Shown here piece after piece: positions 16,752 to 25,934 of a DNA stretch of 64,000 bases. Position 1 is the first letter of the stretch, and every line of letters begins with the position of its first letter. The stretch spans positions 186,001-250,000 of the forward strand of contig NZ_LIQH01000040.1 in assembly GCF_001418085.1 (NCBI RefSeq), read 5' to 3'. This DNA comes from Lacinutrix algicola. GTDB taxonomy: Bacteria > Bacteroidota > Bacteroidia > Flavobacteriales > Flavobacteriaceae. Position numbers and translations under genes: made by a program. A model generated the notes under the pieces. That model was not told the DNA's origin, did not search any database, and saw only the letters and a list, made by a program, of their open reading frames with translations.

Positions 16752-19604
16752 TTACATTTTATTTCCATAAATATCTAATTCAACAATAGATTTATTTAGC
16801 TTTTTAACGTCCTCAAACTGAGTCGCTTTATCACCAACAATTACATAAATCATGTCTTCTTCAACCAAGTATTTATTGATTATGTTTTTATAATCTTCTA
16901 AAGACATATTTACCAATTCCTCTTGATCGTTTTCTGTAAATGTTTTAGCTAAATTGTATTTACTAATTTTTCTAAGCATACCTAATTGTGCTCCTAAACT
17001 TTCGAAAGCTCTAGTATTACCTTTCAGTATTTTATTTTTGGTAAGCTCTACTTCTGTTTCAGAAAAATCTTTAGCATAATTAGAAACCATGTCTTTAATT
17101 ATTTCTAAGGATTTTAAAGTAGCATTTGCTCTTACACTTGTTCTAATAGTAAAAGGAGATACTGTTTTATTAGCCACTATACTTGAGTATGCTCCATAGG
17201 TGTAACCTTTACCAATTCTTAACGTTTGAAATAATTTACCACTAGATCCACCTCCAATAATTTCGTTTGCAAAACCTAAATTATTTGCATCTTCATTTTC
17301 TTGGGATAATACCGATTTACCTATTAATATTACAGATTGTTTTGCGCCTGGAAAGTCTACAAAATACAATTGATTTTTAGTTGTATTTTCTGGTAATTTG
17401 TACTCTGGAATAACGACACTTTTAGTCTTCCAATTATTTATAGAAGCTAGTGTGTTTTTAATAGCTGTTTTGTCTAATGCACCAGCAATATGAAATGTTG
17501 CTTTTTCTGGTGACAGTTTTTGGTAATAATCTTTTAAATCCTGAATAGTAATAGCATTTGTAGATTCTGGTGTTCCAGAACTTGGCACCGAAAATATATG
17601 ATTTTCGCCATATATTAACTTGTTATAAACCAATGATGCAATACTATTAGGATTAGCCTCATTACCTTTTAAGTTGGTTTCTAAAGCTGTTTTAAGTCTG
17701 TTATATTCATTTTCATCCCAACGCGGCTCTAGAATAATCTCTTTTACCAATGCCATAGTCTCATCGAAATTTTTAGCCAAACAAGAACCTATAATATGAA
17801 AATCTTCGAATGTTGAATAGGTGTTAATATTTGCGCCTAATAAGCCAATAGCTTCTTCCAAATCTGCCGATGTTTTGTTTGCTGTACCTTCCATCATTAA
17901 ATCGGCTAGCAAATTAGCAACACCAGATTTATTAATAGGATCTAATAAATGTCCGCCAGGAATAGTAATATCGAATTGCACTAAAGGCACTTCGTTATTT
18001 TCTATACCGTAAACTTTCATACCATTACTTAAAGCATCTGTCCAAACGGTTGGTGATTTAAACAATGGTAATTTACCATAACCAGGTTCGCTTCTATCGT
18101 GTTTAGATTCTGTTTTAGTGTAAACAGCTTCTGCACCTTGGCTTACTTCTTCATTAGCAACATCTTTTTTAACTTCTTCAATCCATACGGTAGCTAATTC
18201 AGCTTCAGCTACAGCTAAATCTAAATTTCCTTTTGGCACAACACTCGTCATTACATAATTCTTATCCTTTAAGTATTTAGTGTACACACGCATAACATCT
18301 TCTGCAGTAACTGCATTGGTTAACTTAGCGGTTTGTGTGATATAACTTGGATCTCCGTTAAACTCATTATCTTCTACCAACTGAAACGCTTTGTTTAAAA
18401 CAGTACTTACACCTCTAAACAAGCTAGTTTCTAATTCTGCTTTAATACGCTTTAAATCTTTTTCGTTTACACCTTCTTTTTCAAAACGCAACAAACCTTC
18501 GTCTACCGCTGCTTTTACTAAGTCTAAATCTGTACCTGCATTAGCTCTTACTCTAAAAACAAATTCTCCTGCTAGTTCACTACTACTTTGGTAAGTACCA
18601 ACATTAGGTGCTAATTTTTGTTCCTCTACAATGGTTTTGTATAATGGTGCTTTTTTACTTCCACTTAATAACTGACCTAAAATTTCTAGTGCATATTTAT
18701 CTTTGTTATATTCTTCTACCGTAGGAAACGTCATGCGTAGCTCTGGTAGTTTTGCAAAACCATCTTCAAAGTACAATGATTTTGTTTCACTTAAAGTAAC
18801 AGGCATTGGCTCCAAACTCTCTACTTCTGGACCGCTAGGTATTTCTCCAAACCATTTTTTTACGAGTGCTTTTGTTTCATTAATATCAATATCTCCAGCA
18901 ATAACTAAAGAAGCATTACTTGCACCATAATATTGTTTGTAGAAATCTTTAACATCTTCTATTGTTGCCGCTTGTAAATCTGGTAAAGCACCGATTACTG
19001 TCCAATTGTATGGATGCGTTTCTGGATACAGGTTTTTACGTTTAATCTCGTCTGTATAACCATAAGCTGCGTTATCTACACGTTGGCGCTTTTCGTTTTT
19101 AACCACTTGTTTTTCGCGCTCTAAAGCTTCGGTAGTTACGGTATTAATCATATATCCAAAACGATCTGAATCTATCCAAAGTATTTTCTCGAATGCGTCT
19201 TTTGGTACTACTTCATAATACACCGTATAATCGTTAGAAGTTCCTCCATTTCTGCTACCTCCCCACTCAGGTATCATTTTACGATTTGCTCCAACAGGAA
19301 CATTTTCGCTGTCGTTAAAACTCATGTGCTCGAAAAAGTGTGCAAAACCAGTACGACCAGGTTTTTCTCTATTAGAACCCACATGCATCATGGTAGCAAC
19401 TGCCACAATAGGATCGCTATGGTCTTCGTGTAAAATAACTTCTAAACCATTGTCTAAAGTAAATTTTTCGTAGTCAATTTTAAAATCTACTGTTTTAGTT
19501 TCTACTTCTACTTCTGCTTCTTTATTAGAGCAGCTTATTGAAAATAAAATAGTACCTAATAAGAGTGTTTTATTTAATAAACGCATGTTGATTGTTTTAT
19601 TCAT
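16752..19604 (-). CDS. M16-family zinc metallopeptidase, lipoprotein
   Basis: About 950 residues with two M16 tandem units. The active inverted zinc motif HxxEH is at 89-93 (HFFEH), with the further Glu in the downstream REKQVVKNEKRQ helix; the C-terminal unit lacks the motif, as usual. The N-terminus is a lipoprotein signal ending at Cys25 (SISC). The longer ORF starts at 19652, but its extra 16 residues are hydrophobic and unlike a leader; MNKTINMRLL at 19604 or MRLLNKTLLL at 19586 are better starts. It is likely outer-membrane or periplasmic peptide degradation. A second M16 lipoprotein lies at 40182. Confidence 0.88.
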   Translation of the reverse strand: MNKTINMRLLNKTLLLGTILFSISCSNKEAEVEVETKTVDFKIDYEKFTLDNGLEVILHEDHSDPIVAVATMMHVGSNREKPGRTGFAHFFEHMSFNDSENVPVGANRKMIPEWGGSRNGGTSNDYTVYYEVVPKDAFEKILWIDSDRFGYMINTVTTEALEREKQVVKNEKRQRVDNAAYGYTDEIKRKNLYPETHPYNWTVIGALPDLQAATIEDVKDFYKQYYGASNASLVIAGDIDINETKALVKKWFGEIPSGPEVESLEPMPVTLSETKSLYFEDGFAKLPELRMTFPTVEEYNKDKYALEILGQLLSGSKKAPLYKTIVEEQKLAPNVGTYQSSSELAGEFVFRVRANAGTDLDLVKAAVDEGLLRFEKEGVNEKDLKRIKAELETSLFRGVSTVLNKAFQLVEDNEFNGDPSYITQTAKLTNAVTAEDVMRVYTKYLKDKNYVMTSVVPKGNLDLAVAEAELATVWIEEVKKDVANEEVSQGAEAVYTKTESKHDRSEPGYGKLPLFKSPTVWTDALSNGMKVYGIENNEVPLVQFDITIPGGHLLDPINKSGVANLLADLMMEGTANKTSADLEEAIGLLGANINTYSTFEDFHIIGSCLAKNFDETMALVKEIILEPRWDENEYNRLKTALETNLKGNEANPNSIASLVYNKLIYGENHIFSVPSSGTPESTNAITIQDLKDYYQKLSPEKATFHIAGALDKTAIKNTLASINNWKTKSVVIPEYKLPENTTKNQLYFVDFPGAKQSVILIGKSVLSQENEDANNLGFANEIIGGGSSGKLFQTLRIGKGYTYGAYSSIVANKTVSPFTIRTSVRANATLKSLEIIKDMVSNYAKDFSETEVELTKNKILKGNTRAFESLGAQLGMLRKISKYNLAKTFTENDQEELVNMSLEDYKNIINKYLVEEDMIYVIVGDKATQFEDVKKLNKSIVELDIYGNKM

Positions 19605-19689
19605 TTTGATAAAGATAATTATTATAAATAAATGAGGAATGAAATATGACATTACTTAACTTTACATTTTTAAAATCTAAAAAAAGATT

Positions 19690-19971
19690 ATGCTTAAAAC
19701 ATTTAGAATTGTAGCTTTATTAGAAGGTGTTTCGTACTTATTATTAGCAGGAGCAGCAATATATAAACGTATGCCTGATGGTAACGATGAACTTGTGAAA
19801 CTACTTGGTATGCCTCATGGTTTACTTTTTGTCGCTTATGTTGCATTAGCAGTGTTTTTACGTATTACATACAAATGGGATACTAAATCATTTATTATCA
19901 TTTTATTAGGTTCTCTTATACCTTTTGGAACGTTCTATGTCGATAAAAAGTATTTAAAACCCTTAGCATAA
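19690..19971 (+). CDS. DUF3817-family small membrane protein
   Basis: 93 residues with three hydrophobic helices (about 1-24, 37-60 and 65-82). The opening LKTFRIVALLEGVSYLLL and the internal LGMPHGLLFVAYV are the signature of DUF3817 (YdzA-like) integral membrane proteins. The function is unknown. It is divergent from the M16 peptidase gene and 40 bp upstream of the TlpA-like lipoprotein on the same strand. Confidence 0.85.
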   Translation: MLKTFRIVALLEGVSYLLLAGAAIYKRMPDGNDELVKLLGMPHGLLFVAYVALAVFLRITYKWDTKSFIIILLGSLIPFGTFYVDKKYLKPLA

Positions 19972-20011
19972 TTAAAAATTGTTGTATTATTCGGTAATTA
20001 ATACTGAATTT

Positions 20012-21232
20012 ATGTCCAATTTCCCTCGTTTTTCTATCATAATAGCTAGTTTTTTATTGTTTCAGTGTAAACAATCTTCTAAACCTGAAAAGACTTTAGA
20101 AATACAAAAGGAAACTGTTGAAGAACAAGTAACTTCTATAAAAGATGATAACGAGTTTCTAATTAAAGGAACTTCGTTCTCATTAGATAACACAAACATT
20201 TATCTTTTTAAAGCTGAAGATGATTCTTTTGCTTTAGTAGATTCTACAAAGGTTAGTGATGCTAAATTTCAATTTAAAGGTTTAGCAGAAATACCTGCGA
20301 TGTATCGTGTTTCGGAAATTAGAAACAAAAATAAAGGTTTTTCTATATTAGTTGATGCATCAGAAATAAATGTGTTTTTAAATAAACGTATCGATCACTC
20401 AACAGCATACTCTACTTCTACTGTACAAAAAGAATATAACGATTACATTTCGCAAATGACTGTTTTTAAAGACAAAGGCATGGCTTTGTATTACGGTTTA
20501 AAAGGAAATTTTTCTGCAGAAAACATAAAGAAACTAAAACAAGATCGTTTAGCATTATTTGCAGAACAAAATAGTTTTATTGAAACCTATATTAAAGACC
20601 ACCCGAACTCTTATGTCGCTGCTTTTTTAATAAAAGAAAACATTACTACTTATAATACAAAAACACTGAGGTCGCTTTACAATGGTCTATCTCCAGAAAT
20701 TAGAGATTTAGATATCTCTAAGTTTATAGATTCTTTAATTGTAGAAAAAGAGTCTAAAATTGAAGAACGCTTACCTGTTGTAGTAGCGAAAAAAGTTGAA
20801 GAGAATTTTACAGGTGAATACAGACCAAAAGCTTATAAAATAAGTGGCTTAAATCCTTACGGCGAGACTATTTCTTTTAAATCCATACCTAAAGGTAAAG
20901 TGGTTTTAGTAGATTTTTGGGCGAGCTGGTGTGGACCATGCCGAGCAACAAACCCAACCTTAGTAGCATTACACAAAAAATATAAAAGCCAAGGCTTCGA
21001 AATACTAAGCGTGAGTGAAGACAAGGCAGAAGCACAATGGCTAAATGCCATAGCCGCAGACGGTTTAACTTGGGATTACCATGTAATTGATAAAAATAAA
21101 AACATAGCTTTTCGCTATGGCGTAGAATCTATTCCTTATAAAATATTAATAGATAAAAATGGAAATATTGCTAGCGAAAAAATTTCGGGTAGCGCTTTAG
21201 AATCTAGAATACAGCAATTGCTAAAAGAGTAA
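20012..21232 (+). CDS. TlpA-like thioredoxin-fold lipoprotein with DUF4369-type N-terminus
   Basis: 406 residues from the preferred start. A lipoprotein leader MSNFPRFSIIIASFLLFQC ends at Cys19; the longer ORF from 19979 adds 11 residues before this leader and is rejected. Residues about 45-150 form a DUF4369-like beta domain (FLIKGTSFSLDNTNIYLFK). A helical linker follows, and a TlpA/AhpC-TSA domain from about 270 carries the redox pair Cys307-Cys310 in FWASWCGPCRATNP, with a cis-Pro in SIPYKILID. It is an envelope thiol-disulfide oxidoreductase, possibly reducing disulfides of exported proteins or cytochrome c partners. Confidence 0.9.
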   Translation: MSNFPRFSIIIASFLLFQCKQSSKPEKTLEIQKETVEEQVTSIKDDNEFLIKGTSFSLDNTNIYLFKAEDDSFALVDSTKVSDAKFQFKGLAEIPAMYRVSEIRNKNKGFSILVDASEINVFLNKRIDHSTAYSTSTVQKEYNDYISQMTVFKDKGMALYYGLKGNFSAENIKKLKQDRLALFAEQNSFIETYIKDHPNSYVAAFLIKENITTYNTKTLRSLYNGLSPEIRDLDISKFIDSLIVEKESKIEERLPVVVAKKVEENFTGEYRPKAYKISGLNPYGETISFKSIPKGKVVLVDFWASWCGPCRATNPTLVALHKKYKSQGFEILSVSEDKAEAQWLNAIAADGLTWDYHVIDKNKNIAFRYGVESIPYKILIDKNGNIASEKISGSALESRIQQLLKE

Positions 21233-21243
21233 ATTACTCTTTT
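21223..21243. terminator. Hairpin spanning two convergent stop codons
   Basis: AAAAGAGT and ACTCTTTT form an 8-bp stem around AAATT. The stem includes the last codons of both the TlpA-like and thioesterase genes, giving a compact bidirectional terminator. Confidence 0.6.
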
Positions 21244-21623
21244 AGCCTGTCTTTTATATATTCAATTTTAGTTTTCCCATGCGGTTTTGGTTTACCATCG
21301 TCTCCAAGGTTAACCATAATAATATCTTCTACTGTAATAATGGTTTCTCTTGTCATCATGTTTCTTACTTCACTTTTTAATGTGATTGACGACTTTCCAA
21401 AAACCTTAACTTCCATTCCTATTTCAACAATATCACCTTCTACGGCTTTACTATTAAAATTTATTTCACTCATATACTTGGTTACAATTTTCGAATTGTT
21501 TAATTGTACTACAGTATAAAGTGCTGCTTCTTCATCTATCCATGCTAATAAACGGCCACCAAATAAAGTGCCATTCGGATTTAAATCTTCGGGTTTTACC
21601 CATTTTCTTGTGTGAAATCTCAT
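21234..21623 (-). CDS. Acyl-CoA thioesterase, hotdog fold
   Basis: 129 residues of a single hotdog domain. The helix start NPNGTLFGGRLLAWIDEEAAL contains the GG.LL.W.DE signature of YciA/BFIT-type acyl-CoA thioesterases, with the catalytic acidic residue in WIDEEA. It hydrolyses acyl-CoA to free acid and CoA in the cytosol; chain-length preference is not readable. Its ATG overlaps the stop of the upstream DUF72 gene by 4 bp, indicating translational coupling. Confidence 0.88.
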   Translation of the reverse strand: MRFHTRKWVKPEDLNPNGTLFGGRLLAWIDEEAALYTVVQLNNSKIVTKYMSEINFNSKAVEGDIVEIGMEVKVFGKSSITLKSEVRNMMTRETIITVEDIIMVNLGDDGKPKPHGKTKIEYIKDRLKE

Positions 21624-22519
21624 AATGTAAATAAGTTTTGTTGTGGCGCGATAGTGTCCTCGTTTGGAACTTTTAAATCGTAACCAAGTTCGTTGTTTAA
21701 TTTTTTTATAAAATATGCTGAAAGCAAAGGCGATTCTACTTCTAAATTTTGATGAATAAAGAAATCAATCTCTTTAATACCTTGTGTTTTCCAGTCTTTA
21801 ATACGTTCTACCCAATCGTCTAACCTTGCATAATCACTTGGATGGTTTGCACCAACATAGCGCACAAAGGCAGTACTGTTTGTTAAACGCATGTGCATAA
21901 TGTCTCGTCTTCCAGCAGAATCGACAATAATATTAGAAATATTGTTTGCTTCTAAAAGTTGAAATAGTTTTTCAGCAATCTCTGTATTATACCAATCTGT
22001 GTGTCTAAACTCTACGGCTAAAGGAATCTCTTTTGGCCAATGCTCAATAAAATCTACCACACGAGAATAATCTTTAGGTGCAAAATTAGAATGCATTTGC
22101 AAAAAAATGGTTCCTAGTTTTTCTTTTAAATTTGAAGCATTATATAAATAATTTTCAACTACAGCGTTTGTATCTTTTAAACGTTTCCAATGCGAAATTT
22201 CCTGATTCAGTTTAGGAAAAAATTTAAAATGCGATGGTGTCTTATCATACCATTTAGCAAACTGCTCTGATGGAAAAATGCGATAAAAAGTTGCGTTTAA
22301 TTCAATAGAATTAAATTGCGAAGCATAATAAGCCAATTCATCTTTTGTTCCTCTTGGATAAAAACCTTTTAGGTCTGCTCTATTCCATTTGGCACAACCA
22401 ACATATATTTCTGGCACATTATTATCCTTTACCAAATTAAGCACACGTTTAGTGTCTTTATGGTCTTTTGGTAAAGTAAAGTCTATTAATTCTGGATGGT
22501 CTACGCTTCCAAATTTCAT
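21620..22519 (-). CDS. DUF72 (YecE-like) family protein
   Basis: 299 residues. The DUF72 hallmarks are present: YVGCAKWNRADLKGFYP near the N-terminus, LNATFYRIF (60s-80s), a FPKLNQEISHW strand, FLQMHSNF and VEFRHTDWY. Family members have a TIM-barrel-like fold; the biochemical role is not established. It is the first gene of a two-gene unit with the overlapping thioesterase. Confidence 0.88.
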   Translation of the reverse strand: MKFGSVDHPELIDFTLPKDHKDTKRVLNLVKDNNVPEIYVGCAKWNRADLKGFYPRGTKDELAYYASQFNSIELNATFYRIFPSEQFAKWYDKTPSHFKFFPKLNQEISHWKRLKDTNAVVENYLYNASNLKEKLGTIFLQMHSNFAPKDYSRVVDFIEHWPKEIPLAVEFRHTDWYNTEIAEKLFQLLEANNISNIIVDSAGRRDIMHMRLTNSTAFVRYVGANHPSDYARLDDWVERIKDWKTQGIKEIDFFIHQNLEVESPLLSAYFIKKLNNELGYDLKVPNEDTIAPQQNLFTL

Positions 22520-22630
22520 CTAATATTAATTTATTATAAAGGTAATTGTTGATAAGACCGTTAACAAGAAATTTCTATATGAAATGGTTATACCGTTATA
22601 ATTAATAATTTTATAGAAACACTTATAATC

Positions 22631-23047
22631 ATGACAACTAGAGATTTGCAGTTATTAGACATTAGACCAATAATAAATACGATTAAAATAAGTGATAATA
22701 TGAGTAAAGGTGAACGTTTTCAAAACGTTACGCTACGTCCCATTATTAAATTACAAAATGATTTACTTGTGGCTGTCTTTAGAAACTATATTGCAAAACA
22801 TAAAAATGTGTTTTATGAGCTTACTTTAGATAAACGTTTGCATTATATTGACAACGCAATACATAAAGACATTAAGCTTAGAAACTCTCTAAAAGGAATG
22901 ATTATTGGGCAATTTACTACCGAAGAGTATTCCCTTTACATAGAAAATTCTTCTGCATTAAATAAACGCATGATGAATTTAGTAATACAACGCTTGCAAA
23001 GTAACATCCAGCTGTTTGAAAAAACTGAAGCACTTAACGCTATTTAA
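22631..23047 (+). CDS. Conserved Bacteroidota protein of unknown function (138 aa)
   Basis: 138 residues, mostly helical, soluble, no signal peptide. It reads as two halves: a basic N-terminal segment (MSKGERFQNVTLRPIIKLQNDLL) and a C-terminal helical segment (SLKGMIIGQFTTEEYSLYI). Similar flavobacterial proteins are, from memory, sometimes labelled glyoxalase; nothing in this sequence (no metal-ligand pattern, too short, helical) supports that. It converges with the DUF2461 gene; the frames overlap by 4 bp at their stops. Confidence 0.8.
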   Translation: MTTRDLQLLDIRPIINTIKISDNMSKGERFQNVTLRPIIKLQNDLLVAVFRNYIAKHKNVFYELTLDKRLHYIDNAIHKDIKLRNSLKGMIIGQFTTEEYSLYIENSSALNKRMMNLVIQRLQSNIQLFEKTEALNAI

Positions 23048-23715
23048 TCTATTAGAGATTCTCCATTTAAATCTGTTGTTAAAATAGCACTCATATAATC
23101 GAAATATGGGCGGATAGTAACAAATGCATTATCTATAATATCTAGTAATTCTTTACTTTGCACCTCTTTATCTGTTAGTTTTTTAGTAAAAACAAACTGT
23201 TTCTTTCGTATTAAATCTATAGAAGCATGTTCTTTATCGAAGCCTTTTGGAGCTGTTTTTAACTCCTCTCCTTCTAATTCTCCCCAAACAGATTTAAAGT
23301 CTTTATTATTGATTATTGCTCTTATTTCCTCGTCGTCCATTTCAAATTCTTTTCTAATTCGTAATAGATCTTCTTTTGCAGGATCCCAAAAACCTGTAGC
23401 GATAAAGCTTTCGTTATTAGGTTGAATATGGAAATAGTAACCACCACGTAATCTAGGTTTTACTCTATGAAAAGAACCACCAAGATGTGTTTTATACGGT
23501 TGCTTATTTTTCGAGAAACGGACATCGCGATAAATCCTGAATACTTTTACCTTATCTGTTTCATCGTGAGTATTTAATCTTTCATTTATAGTATTATAAA
23601 AACTTTTAACCTCGGTTTCTAATGTTTTAAACTCTGGTTTATTATCGTTAAACCAGTCTCGGTTGTTGTTCTTTTCTAATTTTTTTAAAAAATTAAATAC
23701 GTTTTTTGAAATCAT
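23044..23715 (-). CDS. DUF2461 family protein
   Basis: 223 residues, single domain. The motif set FLKKLEKNNNRDWFNDNKPEF, RDVRFSKNKQPYKTH and GGYYFHIQPNNESFIATG is diagnostic of DUF2461 (TIGR02453). The function is unknown; the fold is thought to be related to PD-(D/E)XK-like or GNAT-like proteins but this is unsettled. No signal peptide. It has its own transcription unit, insulated upstream by the 14-bp hairpin at 23754. Confidence 0.88.
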   Translation of the reverse strand: MISKNVFNFLKKLEKNNNRDWFNDNKPEFKTLETEVKSFYNTINERLNTHDETDKVKVFRIYRDVRFSKNKQPYKTHLGGSFHRVKPRLRGGYYFHIQPNNESFIATGFWDPAKEDLLRIRKEFEMDDEEIRAIINNKDFKSVWGELEGEELKTAPKGFDKEHASIDLIRKKQFVFTKKLTDKEVQSKELLDIIDNAFVTIRPYFDYMSAILTTDLNGESLID

Positions 23716-23741
23716 AAACTGCGTTTGAAATTGGACTATAA

Positions 23742-23785
23742 AAATACAAAAAAAGTCTCAGTTTCAATATTTTGAAACTGAGACT
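23742..23785 (-). terminator. Strong terminator of the lipoprotein cluster
   Basis: AGTCTCAGTTTCAA and TTGAAACTGAGACT make a perfect 14-bp stem around TATT. In minus-strand transcripts it is followed by TTTTTTTGTATTTTT. It ends transcripts coming from the lipoprotein genes at 23810-24182. Confidence 0.88.
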
Positions 23786-23809
23786 CTAACTAAAAACTTA
23801 TTATTAAAA

Positions 23810-23954
23810 TTAATCTACTGCATCATCAATATCATCTGCAACATCTTCAACGGCATTTTCAATCTTGTCTCCGGTTGACTCTTCTCTACAGCTTGTTAAA
23901 GCTATAGACATTGTAAATAAAGCTATAAATAAATAAATATGGTAATTTTTTCAT
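23810..23954 (-). pseudogene. Frameshifted acidic lipoprotein, paralogue of the next gene
   Basis: The minus strand opens ATG AAA AAA TTA CCA TAT and then contains TTTATTTATTTATAG; with three TTTA units the frame stops 23 codons in. Removing one TTTA restores a 46-residue product starting MKKLPYLFIALFTMS, with a lipobox ending in LTSC and an acidic tail ending DDIDDAVD. This parallels the adjacent intact lipoprotein at 23976, so the pair arose by duplication. The disruption is in the signal peptide. It may be a genuine pseudogene, a slippage-switchable gene or a sequencing error. Confidence 0.65.
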
Positions 23955-23975
23955 TTTTAGTATTTTTAATAGTTA

Positions 23976-24182
23976 TTAAGATTCGTCATTAATCTCTTCG
24001 ATTTCCTCTTCTACATCTTCAATGGCATCTTGTACATCGTCGGAAGCATCATCGATCTCATCTCCTGCATCTTCAATAATTTCTTCAATTGTTTCTTCCG
24101 GTGTTTTCTTTTCTTCTCTACATCCTGTTAATACTATAGATAACGAAAACATTAAGACTAATAAATATGATATTTTTTTCAT
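23976..24182 (-). CDS. Small acidic lipoprotein (68 aa)
   Basis: 68 residues. A lipoprotein leader ends at Cys21 (VLTGCREE). The mature 48 residues are almost entirely Glu/Asp/Ile/Val with heptad-like spacing (ETIEEIIEDAGDEIDD, then DVQDAIEDVEEEIEE), so a helical, strongly anionic, perhaps coiled-coil surface peptide is likely. The function is unknown. It lies beside DUF1328, MscS and Dps genes, suggesting an envelope or osmotic stress setting. A frameshifted paralogue lies 21 bp downstream. Confidence 0.75.
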   Translation of the reverse strand: MKKISYLLVLMFSLSIVLTGCREEKKTPEETIEEIIEDAGDEIDDASDDVQDAIEDVEEEIEEINDES

Positions 24183-24285
24183 TTTTTGCTGTTTTTTTTA
24201 ATGGTTAAACATTAGAATAAATCTACAATTAAACTAAATATCTTTAACAAAAAGTTTAGCTTATTTTTTAAAAAAAATGAAAAAA

Positions 24286-24441
24286 TTATCTTCTTCCTCT
24301 AATTAAAGATAACACAAATAATACTAGAAATATAAAGAAACATATTTTAGCTATTCCTGCCGCTCCTCCTGCAATACCACCAAATCCTAAGACTCCAGCT
24401 ATAATTGCAATTATAATAAATGTAATGGTCCAACGTAACAT
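24286..24441 (-). CDS. DUF1328 small membrane protein (51 aa)
   Basis: A 51-codon frame with two hydrophobic helices separated by [15 protein letters not shown], starting [20 protein letters not shown] and ending RGRR. The [15 protein letters not shown] core is the hallmark of DUF1328/YtjA-type proteins, often stress-induced. No function is established. It lies between the MscS channel gene and the acidic lipoprotein genes on the same strand. Confidence 0.88.
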   Translation of the reverse strand: MLRWTITFIIIAIIAGVLGFGGIAGGAAGIAKICFFIFLVLFVLSLIRGRR

Positions 24442-24488
24442 AATTTTTGTTTTTAATGGTTAATAAATGTATTTCAAAAAACTAATTT

Positions 24489-25388
24489 TTAGTTTTGTGA
24501 CAATTCTAATTCCTTATTATAATCTAAGCTCAACTTGTTATCAAACTGTAGCGTTCTAATAGGAAATGGTATATTAATATCTTTTTTATCGTAAGCCTTT
24601 TTAATTTCTATAATAGCCTTACTTTTTGCTTTCATTTTCTCTAGTGCATTTTCAGATTCTATCCAAAATCTACATAGATAATTTATTGAACTCCCACCGT
24701 ACTCTGTGTAATAGAATTCTACGTCGTCTGGCGAGTTTATTTGATCGAATGTATCTGCAACAGTCTGTTTTGTTAATGCTTCAACTTCATCTAAATCTGA
24801 CTCGTAACCAACACCACATTCTAAGAAAATTCTCATTTTTGTAGTTAAAGAGTAGTTTTTCACTGGATTCTCTAAAATTGATTTGTTTGGGATAAGTACC
24901 ATATTATTATCAGCTTCTTTAACTACAAAGTTTTTTAAGCTAATCTCTACAACTTCTCCTGAAAAGCCATTTGTTTCTACCCAATTACCTAGTTCTATAC
25001 TTTTTCTAAAACTCAATACAATACCAGCAAAAGTGTTGCTAAGCGTGCCTTGTAAAGCTAAACCTATTACTAAACCAGAGACACCTGCGGCTCCAATTAA
25101 GGTTTCTAAAGTTTTACTTAAATTCATTACACCTAAAGCAAGAAACAATCCTACCGCTATAATAGTAATGCTTGTTATTTTGGTGATAATATTAACTAAT
25201 GAATCTTGTTCTACTTTTCTAGAAATTAGCTTCCCTATTAATCGAGAAACATATTTAGCAATGAAATAAAATACTATTAGTACTATAATTGCAATTACAA
25301 GATTTGGTAAGTTTTTTACAAAGGTATTTAACCAACCTATTAATTTACCTGATATTAGTTCGTATGCTGTGTTTAATTCGTCTGTCAT
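24489..25388 (-). CDS. MscS-family mechanosensitive ion channel
   Basis: 299 residues. Three membrane helices lie at about 28-48, 66-86 and 92-115; the third is the pore helix, with the Gly/Ala-rich GAAGVSGLVIGLALQGTLSNTFAG. The cytosolic beta domain (GNWVETNGFSGEVVEISLKNFVV, IPNKSILENPVKNYS) and alpha-beta C-terminus follow. It opens under membrane tension to release solutes on hypo-osmotic shock. Length matches E. coli MscS (286). It sits in a stress-type gene group with DUF1328 and Dps. Confidence 0.92.
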   Translation of the reverse strand: MTDELNTAYELISGKLIGWLNTFVKNLPNLVIAIIVLIVFYFIAKYVSRLIGKLISRKVEQDSLVNIITKITSITIIAVGLFLALGVMNLSKTLETLIGAAGVSGLVIGLALQGTLSNTFAGIVLSFRKSIELGNWVETNGFSGEVVEISLKNFVVKEADNNMVLIPNKSILENPVKNYSLTTKMRIFLECGVGYESDLDEVEALTKQTVADTFDQINSPDDVEFYYTEYGGSSINYLCRFWIESENALEKMKAKSKAIIEIKKAYDKKDINIPFPIRTLQFDNKLSLDYNKELELSQN

Positions 25389-25430
25389 CGTTTGTTATTT
25401 GAGGTTAATAATTAAGTATACTACTTAATA

Positions 25431-25934
25431 CTAACTCTTAATTTCATCTTTCTTAAGTTGTTCGTCTGTACTTTTAGACCAAGCATTTAACATCCAACTA
25501 GATTTTTCTAATTCACGTATGTACGCACCAATTAAATCTATTGTTCCTTCATCACCTACTTTTTCAGATTTTGAAATAACATCTGTCATTTGAGCAAGAA
25601 TGGTTTTATGATCATTTAATAATATCTCTACCATTTCTTGATCTGTAGCTAAAACTGAAGCTTCTTCTATTGATGAAATTTTTAAGTAATCGCTAAAATT
25701 ACTCACAGGATGATGCCTTAAGGTAAGTATACGTTCTGCTATTGCGTCAATTTTTACTTTAGCATCGTTATACATGTCTTCAAACTGGATGTGTAAATCG
25801 AAAAAGTTTTTTCCTAAAACATTCCAGTGAAAGCTTCTTAGTTTTTGGTAATAAATGTTGTAATCTGCTAACAACGAATTTAACTCCATTACTACAGGAA
25901 TTAACTTTTCATCTTTCATATTCAAATAATTCAT
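25431..25934 (-). CDS. dps: Dps-family ferritin-like DNA-protection protein
   Basis: 167 residues, a four-helix Dps/ferritin domain. The inter-subunit ferroxidase residues are recognisable in SFHWNVLGKNFFDLHIQFEDMYND (His, Asp and Glu). It oxidises Fe(II) using peroxide and stores iron as a dodecamer in the cytosol. The start may be MNYLNMKDEK (25934) or MKDEKLIP (25919). A near-match -7 box (CATCTTTG on the minus strand, about 40 bp upstream) is present; no clear repressor site was seen. Confidence 0.9.
   Translation of the reverse strand: MNYLNMKDEKLIPVVMELNSLLADYNIYYQKLRSFHWNVLGKNFFDLHIQFEDMYNDAKVKIDAIAERILTLRHHPVSNFSDYLKISSIEEASVLATDQEMVEILLNDHKTILAQMTDVISKSEKVGDEGTIDLIGAYIRELEKSSWMLNAWSKSTDEQLKKDEIKS

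Noticed and set aside
22631-23047. Glyoxalase
   Set aside because: A name I recall for relatives, but no glyoxalase/VOC motif or metal-ligand pattern is present in this helical 138-residue protein.
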